A DNA stretch of 64,000 nucleotides, from positions 642,082 through 706,081 of the forward strand of contig NW_006920422.1 of NCBI RefSeq assembly GCF_000344685.1. Reading direction: 5' to 3'. The DNA comes from Gloeophyllum trabeum ATCC 11539. Its lineage: Eukaryota > Basidiomycota > Agaricomycetes > Gloeophyllales > Gloeophyllaceae. The number at the start of each line of letters is the position of its first letter. Within the stretch, counting starts at the first letter, position 1. Below are positions 1 to 12,110 of this stretch, piece after piece. The position numbers were made by a program, and so were the translations under genes. The notes under the pieces are model-generated. The model searched no databases. It was given only the letters and a program-made list of their open reading frames with translations, and had not been told where the DNA came from.

Positions 1-184
1 GGGGCTACGCTGCTCTCACTCGGTGCGTGTACTAGTGCATGTATGACAGCGCGCGGTGTCAACAATGAGCGCGTCCAGAAGGTAGAAGGTGCATTGGCTC
101 ACCAGTGACTTCCCAGAAGTGTGCGCCATGACGTGCTGCCAGTTGAAGCCCGTGCTATAGGCACATGGGAATAGTCACAATGAC

Positions 185-1217
185 ATGCCTCCATCACCTA
201 TGTCTCTTGACATCTCCGAGCTTTCGTGCCACCTCGCGGGCCAGCTCGTCGCGGCGCACCCCGCCTATGACGCGCTCTTCGACGGGTTCACACTGGCGGA
301 GGATCGGGGGAACAAGGCAGCGCGCGAGGAGTGGGCGTGCGGAGTGCTCTTCGCAGCTGCGAAGGCGTCAAAGTGGCTCGGCTTGACAGCACACGCCGTT
401 CTCGGGCGCGGTCTCCTGGCCGTACTTCTACCTGTGGCCGCAGCGCCCCGCAGGCCTCATCGAAACTGCGTTGGCGGAACTGGGGCGGCGGTGGCTGCCG
501 ATCCTCGATGCGTCACGCGCTCGACGAGGCGGGTGTGGACCGCGTACGAGATCCACCCGGGCGATGACCTGCACGACGGCGTCTCCTTCGAGCGGTTGGC
601 AACCACCCCCACGCGAGCATCCTGTACGACTCGTCACACTTTGTGTAACAGCAGCTCGACCACCTCTTGTTCATCGATATCTACCACAAGCCGATCGAGG
701 TCTTCCATGTAAAGGATGTGGAGTTCGTACCGGATTGTAGGCAGGGCGTCTACGGGGCTACGCCTAATGGGCTGGTAAGGCGTGGCGGAGGGCAGCCCAT
801 GCGACCAGGCGGCAATCCGCGGGCCCAAGTTTAACGCACACGACAGGGAGATGCGCCACTCGATCGACGCCTTCATCGAGATGGGCGAGGGCACGATCTC
901 CGTACCAGCACTTCCGGAACATTACGAGCTGCCGGCGCTACGTCCGCCGGATCAAATGCCCCTACGATGCTACAGCTGCTGATTGATGTGCTTGATGTGC
1001 GCATTGGGTTAGCCAAACTTTCCAGCCCCATCTCGACAGCCAAATCCTACCACCACATGTATTCGTGAAGAGCACGTACAACATTACACGCGAGAGAGCC
1101 TGGCGTCCGCTCTGGGAGAAGGAGACGGCAAATGTCCTAGAGTCATGGAGGCTTGGCAAGGACGATTCAGGAAATAAATGCTCGTCGCCAGATAAAGGCA
1201 AGGGTTTGGGGTCCTAG
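185..1217 (+). pseudogene. Decayed unknown protein gene
   Basis: Stretches that read like protein lie on this strand but switch frame several times. They are an N-terminal block from 185 (SLDISELSCHLAGQL, then HPAYDALFDGF), a block near 405-470 (SWPYFYLWPQRPAGLIETAL), a block near 655-730 (DHLLFIDIYHKPIEVFHVKD), and a C-terminal block near 1062-1165 (STYNITRERAWRPLWEKE). No intron set with good splice sites joins them, and in-frame stops occur at about 645 and 830. I do not recognise the family. A decayed member of a basidiomycete-specific gene family fits best, although a poorly assembled multi-exon gene is possible. Confidence 0.4.
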
Positions 1218-1775
1218 AGTTAAGCGAGTCGGACTGTGAAGCGTAGGAGCATGCGTGACGGAGCAACTTGACCTGGCGGTTCTCGGCCACCGTAGATCCC
1301 ACGCCACTAGAGCCAAACAGTAAATGTTCCACGCCACAGCATAGAGCGAAATATGGAGCACGTGACAGGACGCGTCACTCCTTGCTTCGCGCGTCCATCA
1401 CGGTCACCCCATTACGGACGCGTTCTGCTTTGGTTGTCTTCAGCGTCGTACAGTGCGGTTGCTGCACTCTTACCTGTTTCACTGTAGACACTCTGCATAT
1501 ACCCGCTCCTGTCGACGAAGTGCTCGATATTGCTTCTTATCTCTCGCGAAATCCAGCTTTTACTCCGGCTTGAACAGGCTGGACGATGCAGCGCTCGCGT
1601 CCTACTTTCCTGATACACCGAGCATTTGCGGCAAACTGACCAAGGATACGCGGCATCACATTTCCCTTGGGGAGACCACTGATCAGCACATCGGATACCC
1701 GGCTAGTTCGTAATCAAACACGGACCTTTCTCAATCCAATCCCTATCTCGTGGTCCTATTCCATATTTTCCGATA

Positions 1776-4106
1776 ATGAGACCCCCACCATCATCACATC
1801 GAAAACCATCAAGCACCTTGCACACACTCTCCAACCAGCAACGTTCCTTCCCTTCACCCTCCACGGCCTCGCCCTCCAACCCTACCAGCACCCGTCCACC
1901 GCCCCATCCCTCCCGACACTCCTCTCTCGAACTCTGGCGCTGGACACTCACCAAGGCATCGACCGCACCCTGCTTTGTTCGGGACGTACACCGCATGCGC
2001 GAGAGCGGGTCCAAAGGTGCGTTTATTACAGCGATCCCGTCCATTGTATACCGCGCTCGCCCCTGAGCAGCGCGGGTCGGGTCAAAGTAAAAGGAACGAA
2101 ATAGAGTACTGATATGCCCTTGTCCTCTCCACAACCTCGCTCCCTAGACCACGACTTCTTCTGGCTCGGCTGCGTCCCGTGCAGGACCGTGAAGGTACTC
2201 GGTATCCTCGTCGGGGTGCAGGTGTGCGAACGGCGGGTTATTTACACGCGTGAGTGCGTCACGTGGTCCCATCATAGTCTTTCGGATTGAAATAGCGGTC
2301 TGGTATGTAGTAGACGATGGGACCGCCACTGTCGATTGTGTACACCGACACGAATCCCAACCACCTCCCCCGCCGAGCCCCGCGAAGGTGAGGAACACGC
2401 CAAAGGGGAAGGGCAAGGAAAGGGAAAAGGCTGATCCATACAAATGCCCTTCCACGCCGGAGCTAAATGTCAAACATCGAACGGATACGCAGGGTCAGAC
2501 GTTACCTCTGGTTCCGGTGTTGCCGACCTCGCTCGCGGACGTCGGGGCTGCTGTAAGTATTACTGGCCGTGTCTATATCAGGCATGGGGTGAGGCATCTG
2601 TATGTGGACGAGATAGGTAGGTCGTGTTGCCGGTGTGGCGTCCTTCTGCCGAAGCTAACTGGTCTTTCTTTGCTGCTTGGTCGTATCACGCATGTGCTTG
2701 ACATCCGAAATCGCATACGAACGAACGATATTCGACGAACGAAGGACTCTGTACCTCTGCAAATGACGAGCCAGCACACTGGCTGAGCGTCCTCGCTCTG
2801 CACAAGGAGAAATACTCCCAGCCAGGCCCGTTCGTCATTCCCTTCCAGCCGCCCGCAGCCAAAGCCGCTCCCGCTCCTAGTGAAACCCAAGAAGCTCTTG
2901 CACCCTCCGATACCGACGATCCTATCCTAGTCCCAACGACGCCCAAGCGCCGCCCGCACTCCCCCTCGCCCGCACCCACGTCTTCCCCCGTCGCCTCCTC
3001 CAGTCCCACGAAATGCGAGAGGACGGATACAGTACGTTATCAACACCGGTCGCATTTCGTGTTGCATGACACTAACTTGACTGCAGGAAGAGGAGCAGGT
3101 ACGCCTGAGGCACCCCGCGCGCCTGCACTCGCGCGACCTGAATCTAAATACGTTCCGGATATACGTGAAGCATTATATGGATAATGCGCCCCCGCCTGCG
3201 GGGTGCCGAAGGTGTGGAGGGGGCTATTGTCCACACGTCGGCGGAGCTGGGTGTGAGGAAGATGTCTTCAGGACCCCGCGGAAAGGACGTGCAGAACGAG
3301 ATGCTGATATCAATGAGACACCGCATGCGACGGGGCGGGGTCGGAGCGGGACGCAAGGTGAACGTGAAAGCGTGTATGGCTTCACGCTGTCGTATCTCAG
3401 GCGCGTGCCCGAGCTGCGGCTGCTGGCGCGGCGAGTTGTGGAGGCGGAGGCGAAACGGAGGAGGAGAGCGGAGCGCGAGGCGCTGAAGACCCAGATATTG
3501 AATCGCACAGGCACAGGCGGGCGCGGGGGTTCCGGTGCCAGTGGCCGAGAGCCAGTTGGGAAGAAGATGAAGAGACTGTTTGAAGTGACAGTTGTGAAGT
3601 TGTATGAGGAGGGGAGTATTGTGCTTTGGGAGGGACCAGTGAGACGGCCTTGGTGGCAAGGACAGAGTCAGAGTGGGAGTGAGGGGCTGTGGAAGATGGG
3701 GTCGAGCTCTACAATGTTGGCTTCTTCTGTTTGCAGCGTGGCAACGTCGGTCGGCGGGGAAGACGACGATGGGGACGAGGGGGACCTATCGGATCCCCCG
3801 GCAGAGGAAGAGGCCTACGTTCCCGTTACCCCACGCCTGCTCGCGGGGTACGTCGAGGATGCCATTCGGGTGCTCACTTCGCGATCCGCTGAGGAGCTCC
3901 GCCTTGCACACTGCCGTCATAAGAGGGCCCCGGCACATGTCGACGGAGTAGGGCCGACGAAGGAGGAGATTGCGCGATTTTTGAGAAGGGGAGACGGACG
4001 GTGGGAGAGGGTAGGGGAGTGGGTGGTCGAGGAGGCGCTGGAGGGGCTGAGAGCGGAGGGGAGGGTGTGGTGTGCGGGCAGGGGGCGGTGGGAGCTATGT
4101 TTGTGA
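1776..4106 (+). CDS. STN1: STN1-like telomere-capping OB-fold protein
   Basis: Likely the Stn1 subunit of the CST complex, which binds single-stranded telomeric DNA and restrains telomerase. Exon 1 is 1776-2016, opening MRPPPSSHRKPS and ending in a block with LWRWTLT and PCFVRDV. Exon 2 is 2148-2249 (FFWLGCVPCRTVKVLGIL, then GVQVCERRVIYT), and exon 3 starts at 2311 (LDDGTATVDCVH). Together they form an OB-fold in which the LDDGT..DC strand is typical of Stn1. The junctions at 2016/2148 and 2249/2311 keep frame exactly. A long charged and proline-rich region follows, then a large last exon from about 3107 (NTFRIYVKHYMDNAPPPA) that ends in winged-helix-like segments (PTKEEIARFLRR) and stops at 4106. 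The stretch 2630-2790 is hard to splice cleanly, so a short intron or a sequence error may lie there. Identity rests on motif memory rather than an alignment. Confidence 0.72.
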
Positions 4107-4799
4107 CGTATGGTAGCGGGTGGGTGACAGAAGGCTGGAATGCACGCAAGGGGGACCGAGGAAGGAAGGATTTTCGATGCTTAATCTATCTTAATATCCG
4201 CTTCATAAAGTTACTCAGGTAGAGATGCGAGGTGGATACATACCCTACAGCGCATCTCAATATTGTTCGTCCAGCCCCCTCTTTCCCTCCGCTTTTCCTA
4301 CATGGGTCCTGTTAACCGTACCGGCTGCCCATTTCTGATCGGAGACCGAAGGGATTGCGGTGGCTTCAGTAAGCTTGCTGGAGGGGCGCAATCGAAGGTA
4401 TCCTCTGGTGAGTTTCTGGCTCATCTATCACAATCTGAGGGAAGAACATAATTTGTATACTCCGCAGTCTCAGTGAATGCTAATCTATGCTTATCCATCT
4501 CGCCCAGGTCCCTATGTTCCTGCTGTGTGGGTCAGAATGCTCGGCCAACCAAATACTGGGTCTACTTCTGTCCTTCTCAGACTCAAACGAGGAAGATTGG
4601 AGTGGTGCCTACGGGAGAACCTGATGAAGGAGATCAATTGGGAAGTGACTTCCAGATACACACCATGGTTTTCGCTACTTCATCAGACCAATTTGCAATT
4701 TAAACAAGATACGACGACGGCTTGTATACGCTGCAATGTATAGTGGTACATTTTCATTATGCTTCTTTTAATTCTTCCCTTCTCTGCGGCTTGTGATAC
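4107..4799. other. Gene-free spacer with no clear content
   Basis: About 690 bases lie between the STN1-like gene and the convergent TENA-like gene. Only short unconnected open frames occur, for example one near 4477-4743 with no recognisable domain. I see no repeat, RNA gene or good exon chain. The region must hold the 3' ends of both flanking transcripts. Confidence 0.4.
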
Positions 4800-5620
4800 T
4801 CAATCCACCAACTTCATCGTTTTCTCCTCCCCCTTCTCGGGCCAGAAAGCTTCCTCCAGCTCCACAACACGAGCCCAGACTTCCTCTGCCTTTTTCCAGG
4901 CGTCGGTACCGGCGGTGATACCTAGTTCGTTAACAAGGTCCGCGAGGTCATCAACGAACCTGATGAACTCGGCGTTCGTCCAATTGGACACGAAATTAGA
5001 CACAGCGGTCGTGGTCGGTGTGAGCGCGTGCGTTGTGGTAAATTTATCCAGCACGGAGCCGACATAGCGCCATGAGTCGAGGTAGGCCTGCATGATAGAT
5101 AGATAGGTCATGAGAATTCCGAATGGAAGGCAGCAGGACGGGCACCGCGTACCCTCTCCATCGCCCACAGGAACACCAGGCCTTCTTGGAGGCTTCCCAG
5201 AGTAGCCACGCGTAGCATCTCCGCCGTGTAGTCTCTGGTTGCCTTGCGCTCCTTCCATCCTTCGATATCGAGACCCCATTCTCTTGACGTCTCCTCGAAG
5301 AACGCGACTTCCCTTTCCACGTTCTCGAGCGCATAGGTGAGCATTTTCAGGATACGCTGGTTCCTGCGGTCCACTGCGGAAGCGATGCGGTCCCCTGAAG
5401 AGTACGGGATTTTTGCAATGAGCAGTCCAATGAACCGCGGATAGGCGTGCGCGGCGTACAAACGGTCTTGATACAGCCAGAATGCTAGGCGGTCATGGGT
5501 GATAGTACCGTCGCCGCATGATGTGAGAAATTCGTGCTCGACGGCAGCAGCATAAGGCCTCGGGGTCGATAGCGACACGAGCCTGCTCGTAAGAGTTTCT
5601 ATGGCCAGTGGTGCCGTCAT
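4800..5620 (-). CDS. TENA/THI-4-like helical protein
   Basis: Two exons, 5153-5620 and 4800-5087, joined by a 65-base intron (GTACGC donor, TGCAG acceptor) that keeps frame at AMER/AYLDSWRYVG. The product is about 251 residues, normal for the heme-oxygenase-like TENA/THI-4 fold. It opens MTAPLAIETLTSRLVSL. The first helices hold HEFLTSCGDG, FWLYQDRLYAAHAYPRF and LLIAKIPYS, typical of fungal TENA-like proteins. The C-terminal helix holds WARVVELEEAFWPE. Bacterial TenA hydrolyses aminopyrimidine in thiamine salvage. Many fungal relatives lack proven activity, so the exact reaction is not claimed. No signal peptide or membrane segment is visible, so the protein is probably cytosolic. Confidence 0.75.
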
Positions 5621-5839
5621 TATAGCTCGATCTTGACATACCCGAAAAGGGAAGAATGTCGGTAACTTTGAGCCTTTCGCGGTTCAATTATTCAATCTCC
5701 GCGTGCGGACAAACTCGCGTACGCGACGACCAAAGCTGTGTAACTGTGCTTCGAGGACGACAGCGACGACAGCGGGCTGCTAACTGGACTTTATTGTATA
5801 ACACCTCAGTTCTTGATATCTTGCTTTGCTTTTCAAATA

Positions 5840-6841
5840 ATGGCTGCTGGATTCAACAGGGCACGGAAGCCATATAGCGTGTGCCACATCCTTTCTTGTC
5901 CACGGACTTCTTGACTGAGGATGTGTTTCAGCGGCCAAGTCCCCGAGGGAGAGCGCCGGAGGGCGCGTGGACTCATGACAAGGCACCAGGAGTCCTAGCG
6001 ACCCGCACTGTCAGTGACCGACCCTCTGCGGCAGGCGGGTTCACCAAGCTCCTGGTGTCAAACCTGCACTATGAAATCACACCGAAGGACTTGATCGTTC
6101 GCAGATTCATCTCGTATCAGCATTGAAACACATCGTAATGCGAGCTTCTCAGGCGATATTTGGGCAGATAGGCACGCTCGTGCGCGAGCCGATAATCAAG
6201 GTTTGAGAGTCCGAATGACCAGAATTCACCGCCCATATCGACTCCTTTCGGTTCGATTTTCGGAATCGTTTAAAGTACGATCGTAGTGGTCGATCAACAG
6301 GCGTTGCCATAATACACTTTGAGACCGCCGAAGAAGCTACAAGAGCTAAAAACCAATTCGATGGGGCGCTGGCGAAAGGTAACGCTGTGTTTCCATGTAT
6401 CATGCTCGTGTAGCTCGGCCTCTGACGATGGAAACCTTCTGTGCATAGGTCAAGTCATGTCCATCACATACGATACCGTACCGCCTCCCGGCCCACGCAG
6501 GGAACGACGCGCAAGTGCGCCGTCTTCACTCATCGATCGGATCCAAAAGCCGGCCCTCTTGGATAGGCTCACTCAGGACGATAGCCGTATCCGAATGACG
6601 ACTGCACCGTACGTGTGGCACATAAGCATCACTTTGACCGCCAGAACTTACATTATGGAACAGAAAATCAGGCCCCGGACCTATCCGATCGCGAGGAAGA
6701 GGGGCCGTCCGCGCTGGCCCGAGAAAGCCCAAGACAGCAGAAGATCTGGATAAAGAGTTGGACGCGTTCATGACTGATGGGCCGAAGGAGACTTCCGCTC
6801 CATTGCAGACAGGCCCTGAAGAGGATGTCGAGATGGCATAA
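5840..6841 (+). CDS. ALY/REF (Yra1-type) mRNA export adaptor
   Basis: An RNA-binding adaptor of the TREX complex that hands spliced mRNA to the export receptor. Six exons fit in phase: 5840-5878, 5932-6096, 6153-6200, 6276-6378, 6449-6586 and 6645-6841. The single RRM runs from TKLLVSNLHYEITPKDL through AIFGQIGTLVREPIIK and YDRSGRSTGVAIIHFE to VMSITYD. It has the short ALY-type RNP2 (LLVSNL) and the RNP1-like GVAIIHF. The C-terminal box TAEDLDKELDAFM matches the conserved UAP56/Sub2-binding tail, preceded by a short RSRGRG segment. The N-terminus (MAAGFNRARKPYS, then RPSPRGRAPEG) is short. The usual N-terminal helix of the LDMSLDDII type, seen in many relatives, was not found, so the first exon may be wrong or the helix lost. 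Confidence 0.82.
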
Positions 6842-9800
6842 TCCGTCCGTAACCACTGCGAGTATTGTACATTACGTCTGATATCTCCCGATACTGTTAA
6901 TTGATTTCATCTTGCGTTCCATTGCATGTTGCTATGCGAGCTTAGTGCGCTGCACATTGTCTCATCGCCATTACGGGAGTGATCCCAATCTAAATCATCT
7001 TGATGAGCAGGAGCATATCACTGCATGGACCTCTCCTGCTGATGGAAACCTGCCCTCGGGCCGTCTTGTTCCCGTTGACGGCCCTTGTCAGCTCATTTCG
7101 TGGTCGGAGGCGGTCGTCCACGTTCATGTCCGGGGTGATTGCCTGATCCAAGCTCCCGATTGCCCAGTGGGTGATATCGGGCTCCCGATCATGCTATATG
7201 TCGGCCGGTGCTTAGGACTTGTCGATGGTATGGAACATGGACCGGTACGTCAGTCGGTGTTCCCTCTGGTTGACAGTCCTGGGTTCTCCTAGCTGCGTAA
7301 CCTCTGCCAGTTCCTGGAATACCAACTATCGACAGTGCGTTCAGACAGGTAGTAATACGTGCCCTCATGCGCTGTTGCTTATGGAGCGCTCTTTGCCCGA
7401 TGTCGAGTCGGGATATGGACCGATATTTGGAATTCACGTCAATATACTCGACATCTGTCCAACTCATGCAGTAGCATCCCAGGGCCGCCAGCGCAGCGTC
7501 AACTATCATACGGGTCCTCCTCGAAAGTGTACGGACTTGGCTTCTTGGACTCAAGGTAAGCGGATTAGTTTTCTAGAACGCTGGAATTTTCACCTCGACG
7601 CCTCTGACACGATCTAACGGTGTGTTAAACTCTTTATACGTTTGATCGCCGGTATACACTGACGAGGCCGGCGGCGGGTGGCGTTGATTAACTCGTGCAG
7701 TTCTTTGACTGTTCTCTGTGGCGCAGTAGCTGGGATTTGCGTGCTGGACCCTCAAGACTCGGGGCTGGGATATGCAATTGCTTTACGCCATGCCATGGCC
7801 GCCTCGCTTTTGTGCGGCGTTGGACCCTGAGTGCAGGTGCGCTCCGTTTCTATCGTCGCTATCTAGGTTCGTCTAGGTGCATGGCAGTACGCGTGCCCCC
7901 TTCCATTGTGTGAAGGCGCGAAGGCTTATAGTGTCTGTTATCACCCCAACGAGGTACTCGACTGCAGCATACGCGGCATTGACTCGATGTGCCTCCGACT
8001 TAAGTCCTCGGAGATGTTGTCCAGACCTTATTTCCTTCCCACCCGTATATCCAATGTACTTACGAACAGCTTAGGTGGCGTTGCTATTATTCACATCCCA
8101 GCAGATGGATCGCGCCCGGCCCAACTGATCGAGGTAGGCGAGTGGCTCCTATTGACTGTGGATCCGAAGCAGCTCCTTGATCACCCAGGCACCCGCGTCT
8201 GGGGCTACGCAGCGGGATTCTCAAGGGGATCTACATCCCACAATTCAGTCAGCCAATAGACTACGAACAAGCTTCAGATGAGGAGCGCCGCAGTGCAAGA
8301 AGAAGGCCAGTGCTGGCACTACTCCGGGTGTTCGTTCGTGAAGCACATATTCACGTGCGTGTTAGTGTGGCTAGGATAGGATTGAGTTCGCAATGATCGA
8401 GTCCCTGGCTGACAGAGGATGGCGGAGAGTCGATACGGTATGCAAACCGTTCTCTTCTTTCAAGTTCGTAATTCAGGAGTATTCACGGCGAAATCATGTT
8501 TGAGCACTCTGGACCGGCGCTGGTGGACCGTGCTGGGATCCTGGCAAGAATCTCAGGGGGAATGCCAGACTCTCACTGACGGTGACGTCAGCTAAGATAT
8601 CATCGAACGAACGTTTCATGACTCGCCTGGATAGGGTAAGGAGCCTATTCGGGGTGGAAATCGCTGTTGTTGACAGTAACCGCCGGCTCGCTAGGCCTGA
8701 TGTTGTGGTCACGCTATACTCGACTATCCCGCCCTGCGTTCCACTGGACTCCTTGCCATAACGATATAGTAACGTCGCCGTGCGTTGGTATCTCGATGGC
8801 ACTATAGCCTCCCCATATTCAAGGTCGTACGGGACTCATTTCACGCAGGTACTCGCACCCTAATCTGATCCATGCATCCATGCATACGCAGGCTTGTTGA
8901 GTCAATGTGTTACTAGGTGAACGTTGCAAGCGACATTTTTGCTGCAGTATTATGACTTGACTGGATGTACTGTTAGAGCCCGGTTCTGCCGCTAAACCTG
9001 ATTGAGAAACCCGGGGACCACTGGATCACGGCGACCTCAGAATAGACTCCTTCCCTTCGAGGAATGGGGTGGGGATCTGATGGACGGGGGCTGTCGTAAA
9101 GCTAGCTGCCAGATATCTCTAGGCACGACATCGGGCGGACCCGTTGAAGAGAACATCCAGCGTGCCGGACACGTAAGAGCGTCCGTTCCTTCCTGCTTCA
9201 CTGTGGGCAAGCTTATTCTACGAGATAGACAGGCCCGTCGCACGATGTGGATATTGATATCGGCCTCCTCATTATTCTGCAGTGGTGGGTTCATACGAAG
9301 GTTGGGGTTTCCGAGGAACCACCTGCAATTAGTACGCATACGCCACCATTAGCTCATGTTCTATGTAGGTCGGTTCAACATGCCTGCGGCTATTGGGCGC
9401 TCCAGTTAGCTTGCGTTACCCCCCCCCCCCTTATTCTGCATAGTATTATCCATCGCCGCGGAGTCTAAAACTGAGCCAATGTGTAGCTCCGAACCCTCAC
9501 GGAGGCGGATTGTTTTACTAGGATGGTGCTACTTCCGCAAGCAGAGGAGAATCCCCACTTGTATATACTGATGTGTATACCGATGTGCGATATCATCGAT
9601 ACGTTCCAGCAGTATTTCCGTCGGACCTCGTGGGGGAGTATCGTGAGCGTCTGCAACCTATGTGACAGGCGTAAAAGGCAGGCTTCTTGAATGGATCCGC
9701 AGTGGCAAACACGCTTCTCAGGGGATTCCCACCCGCGCGGTACTTGCATTTGTTTGCGATCGGCCTAATCATAGCTGACGAAGCTGCATTTGCAGGTTGC

Positions 9801-10199
9801 TGTGATGCAAGAGCTAAGTGCGAGAGCTGTCAGGATGCTTCCGAGCCACCGCACAGTGGTCAACATACTATATCGACAGCCGAAGCGCCCTGACCCTTCT
9901 TAATGCCTCGGAGCAGCCATGTATAAACCTTCCTGGATCTCTGCGGGCAGTCGATAATCTGTCTGTCCAGATAATTCTGCAATCTGCGGAAGTCTGCTGC
10001 TCGCCTCATTTTCATATATAACAGGTCCGCTCATACACCTGAGACCCTATCACGCTCATCAGCATAAGGTTCTACAGCTTATGGTCATGGGTACGGTGGC
10101 TAGGCTCCGGCTGCGTCCAATGGACATACTGATGAGTTCGTTATAGGCTCTCACACACAACAGGCTCTATATTTGTCCAGCCAAAGCTCGGACGCATGG
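6842..10199. other. 3.3-kb gene-poor region
   Basis: No open frame here reads like a conserved protein, and none can be chained by good splice sites. The longest is 7906-8259, 117 residues including GVAIIHIPADGSRPAQL, with no family I know. A run of 12 C lies at 9419-9430. I found no terminal repeats, transposase or reverse-transcriptase motifs. The composition resembles the flanks. The last part probably holds the promoter and 5' exon of the zinc-finger gene that follows. Confidence 0.4.
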
Positions 10200-11823
10200 A
10201 TGCCGCCCGAGGCTACTGCTCCCCCACATCACTGGTCGGGCTCTATGTATCACAGAGGTTCGCACTACGGCGCCGGAAATGAGCCAATCTACAGCGGCGC
10301 AAGCCCGCTGGAGCTCTATCCCTCCGACTACTCAGGCGCCAGTGATTCCCCAGACCCTGATTACATCTCGCATAGCTTGCACATTCAATCATCATCTCTT
10401 AGGATGGACACCCGCTCGTATACCCTCTCCGACGCTCTTAGACCCAGGCACCGCGACTCCGAGTGCCTGGCGGCTCATTTCGCGGAGAATGGAAGCAGTC
10501 AATCGAGCCGCCTGTCCTCCGAGCCCGTGGTATGTCTTCCGAAGGATACCCGGTCTCCATCCGTAGACCGATCAGCGACGACAACGCCTTCAAATGCGGA
10601 CCTAGAGGGAGCGAGTGAGCCAAGCACTGCGCAGCGGGTAATATTGGTGAAGGAGGAGAATGAAGACTCTCTTGAAGGTCTGTTCGTTCTCGAATCGCAG
10701 GCACTCCCCGCGCCCGAGGTCGTCGATTCTGCTCCTAATCTTCGCTTCCGACGCCCAAGGACGCCAACCACCGAGGCGATGCGCAAGCGCATGACTGTGT
10801 TCCATGTCAACCCATTTGCTTCGTCCCGAGCTCAGGCCGGTTCATCGGGCTCGTCGTCGAGTACCAAGAAAGAGCCATTGGACCCTGCGTTCCTGACATT
10901 CCAGCTCCATGACGGCACGCTCGAACCTGTCGACGACCCCGAAATCCAGTTCTTTGTTACTTTCGTGGACGAGTGCGAATACGACGAGGATTCGGATGAG
11001 GGTGACGATCCAGGTCACATTTCATGGCCACATTCTGTTGTCAAACGTCACAACGACATATATCCTATGAGGCAAGTGCCTCACGTCGGAAATCCTTTCA
11101 ACGAGTTCACCGGACTCGTCATGAACGGGAGGGTTGGTGGTTCACGATCAGCAGATGGGGGACAGGATTGCAGTTCAGCTCTCTCTACTTCGACTGCGGG
11201 AGAACGAAGGAACAAGCGGTATGATGCCTCCGCTAAGCAGGCGAGTGAAGTGAGCTCTCCGGGGAAGAAGAAGCCCAAAACACACGAGTGCGCTATCTGC
11301 CACAAAGTTTTTCCTCGGCCCAGTGGCCTATCTACACATATGAATTCCCATTCAGGTGATAAGCGTAGGTCTCTCTCCCCCACTTGCACTTAAATCCTTG
11401 GCTTAGTCGTTTATCCCCTGTCCAGCATTCAAATGCCCGATACCAACCTGTGACAAATACTTCACCGTGCGCTCCAACGCGAAGCGACATCTCAGGACAC
11501 ATAGATCGCTCTCTCCATCCGATCCCATATTCGGCGGGCCTGCGTCAAGCACGTCCAATGGAGAGATCGAGTTCGACGTGCCCCTCGTCACGCACATACA
11601 CGAGATGGAGCCTAAGCGCCTTCGATGGACACGCCCCAGCGTCGCGCTGCGACCGATAAGCGAGTTACTGGAGAGTAGACCAGCGAGCTCCCTGGGAGGG
11701 GGGAGGCGGGGGCTGGGCAGGTCCAAGTCGTTGAGCCGTGGGTCGGATGTGGAGGATAATGGCGAGGACGATGGGTCTATGAGCGAGGGAGACGAGGTGC
11801 CTGCTATACGGCATCGAGCATGA
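10200..11823 (+). CDS. C2H2 zinc-finger protein, probable transcription factor
   Basis: Two exons, 10200-11364 and 11426-11823. The intron falls inside the linker between two C2H2 fingers. The splice gives GDKPFKCP, the classic finger linker, which confirms the junction. Finger 1 is C-x2-C-x12-H-x3-H (ECAICHKVFPRPSGLSTHM then NSH). Finger 2 is C-x4-C-x12-H-x3-H (KCPIPTCDKYFTVRSNAKRH). A long serine- and proline-rich N-terminal region with acidic patches (ECEYDEDSDEGDD) precedes the fingers, and an acidic tail (VEDNGEDDGSMSEGDE) follows. The frame stays open upstream of the ATG at 10200, in sequence reading GSHTQQALYLSSQSS after a TATAG acceptor-like site at about 10146. A short upstream coding exon is therefore likely and 10200 is only the first in-frame ATG. 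Target genes cannot be inferred. Confidence 0.85.
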
Positions 11824-12110
11824 CTTGATTGCTGGTTCTCCTATAACCAACGACCTGGACTATGTTTTGCTGCCCTTCTGTGTATACCCAGCTGCGGTGT
11901 TCCCTGACTCCTTGCTGAGTGTATAGATACCATCGTAATTGTCACACTATCTTACATCCGTGAAGCGTCTTGCTTATAACTTATACACGCCTTGGTTGAG
12001 CCCTATGTTCTTAACGCAGTCCCAGTACGAGGTATGATTGTACGACCCTACACATATAGGTTTTAACACATTACAGGTATTTATATATTTCAACCTTGTC
12101 GACATTACGC

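Noticed and set aside
7906..8259. 117-residue frame with GVAIIHIPADG
   Set aside because: No family, no exon partners, and flanked by sequence with no coding pattern. Likely chance.
9419..9430. Run of 12 C
   Set aside because: Simple homopolymer in a gene-poor region. No linked structure or repeat.
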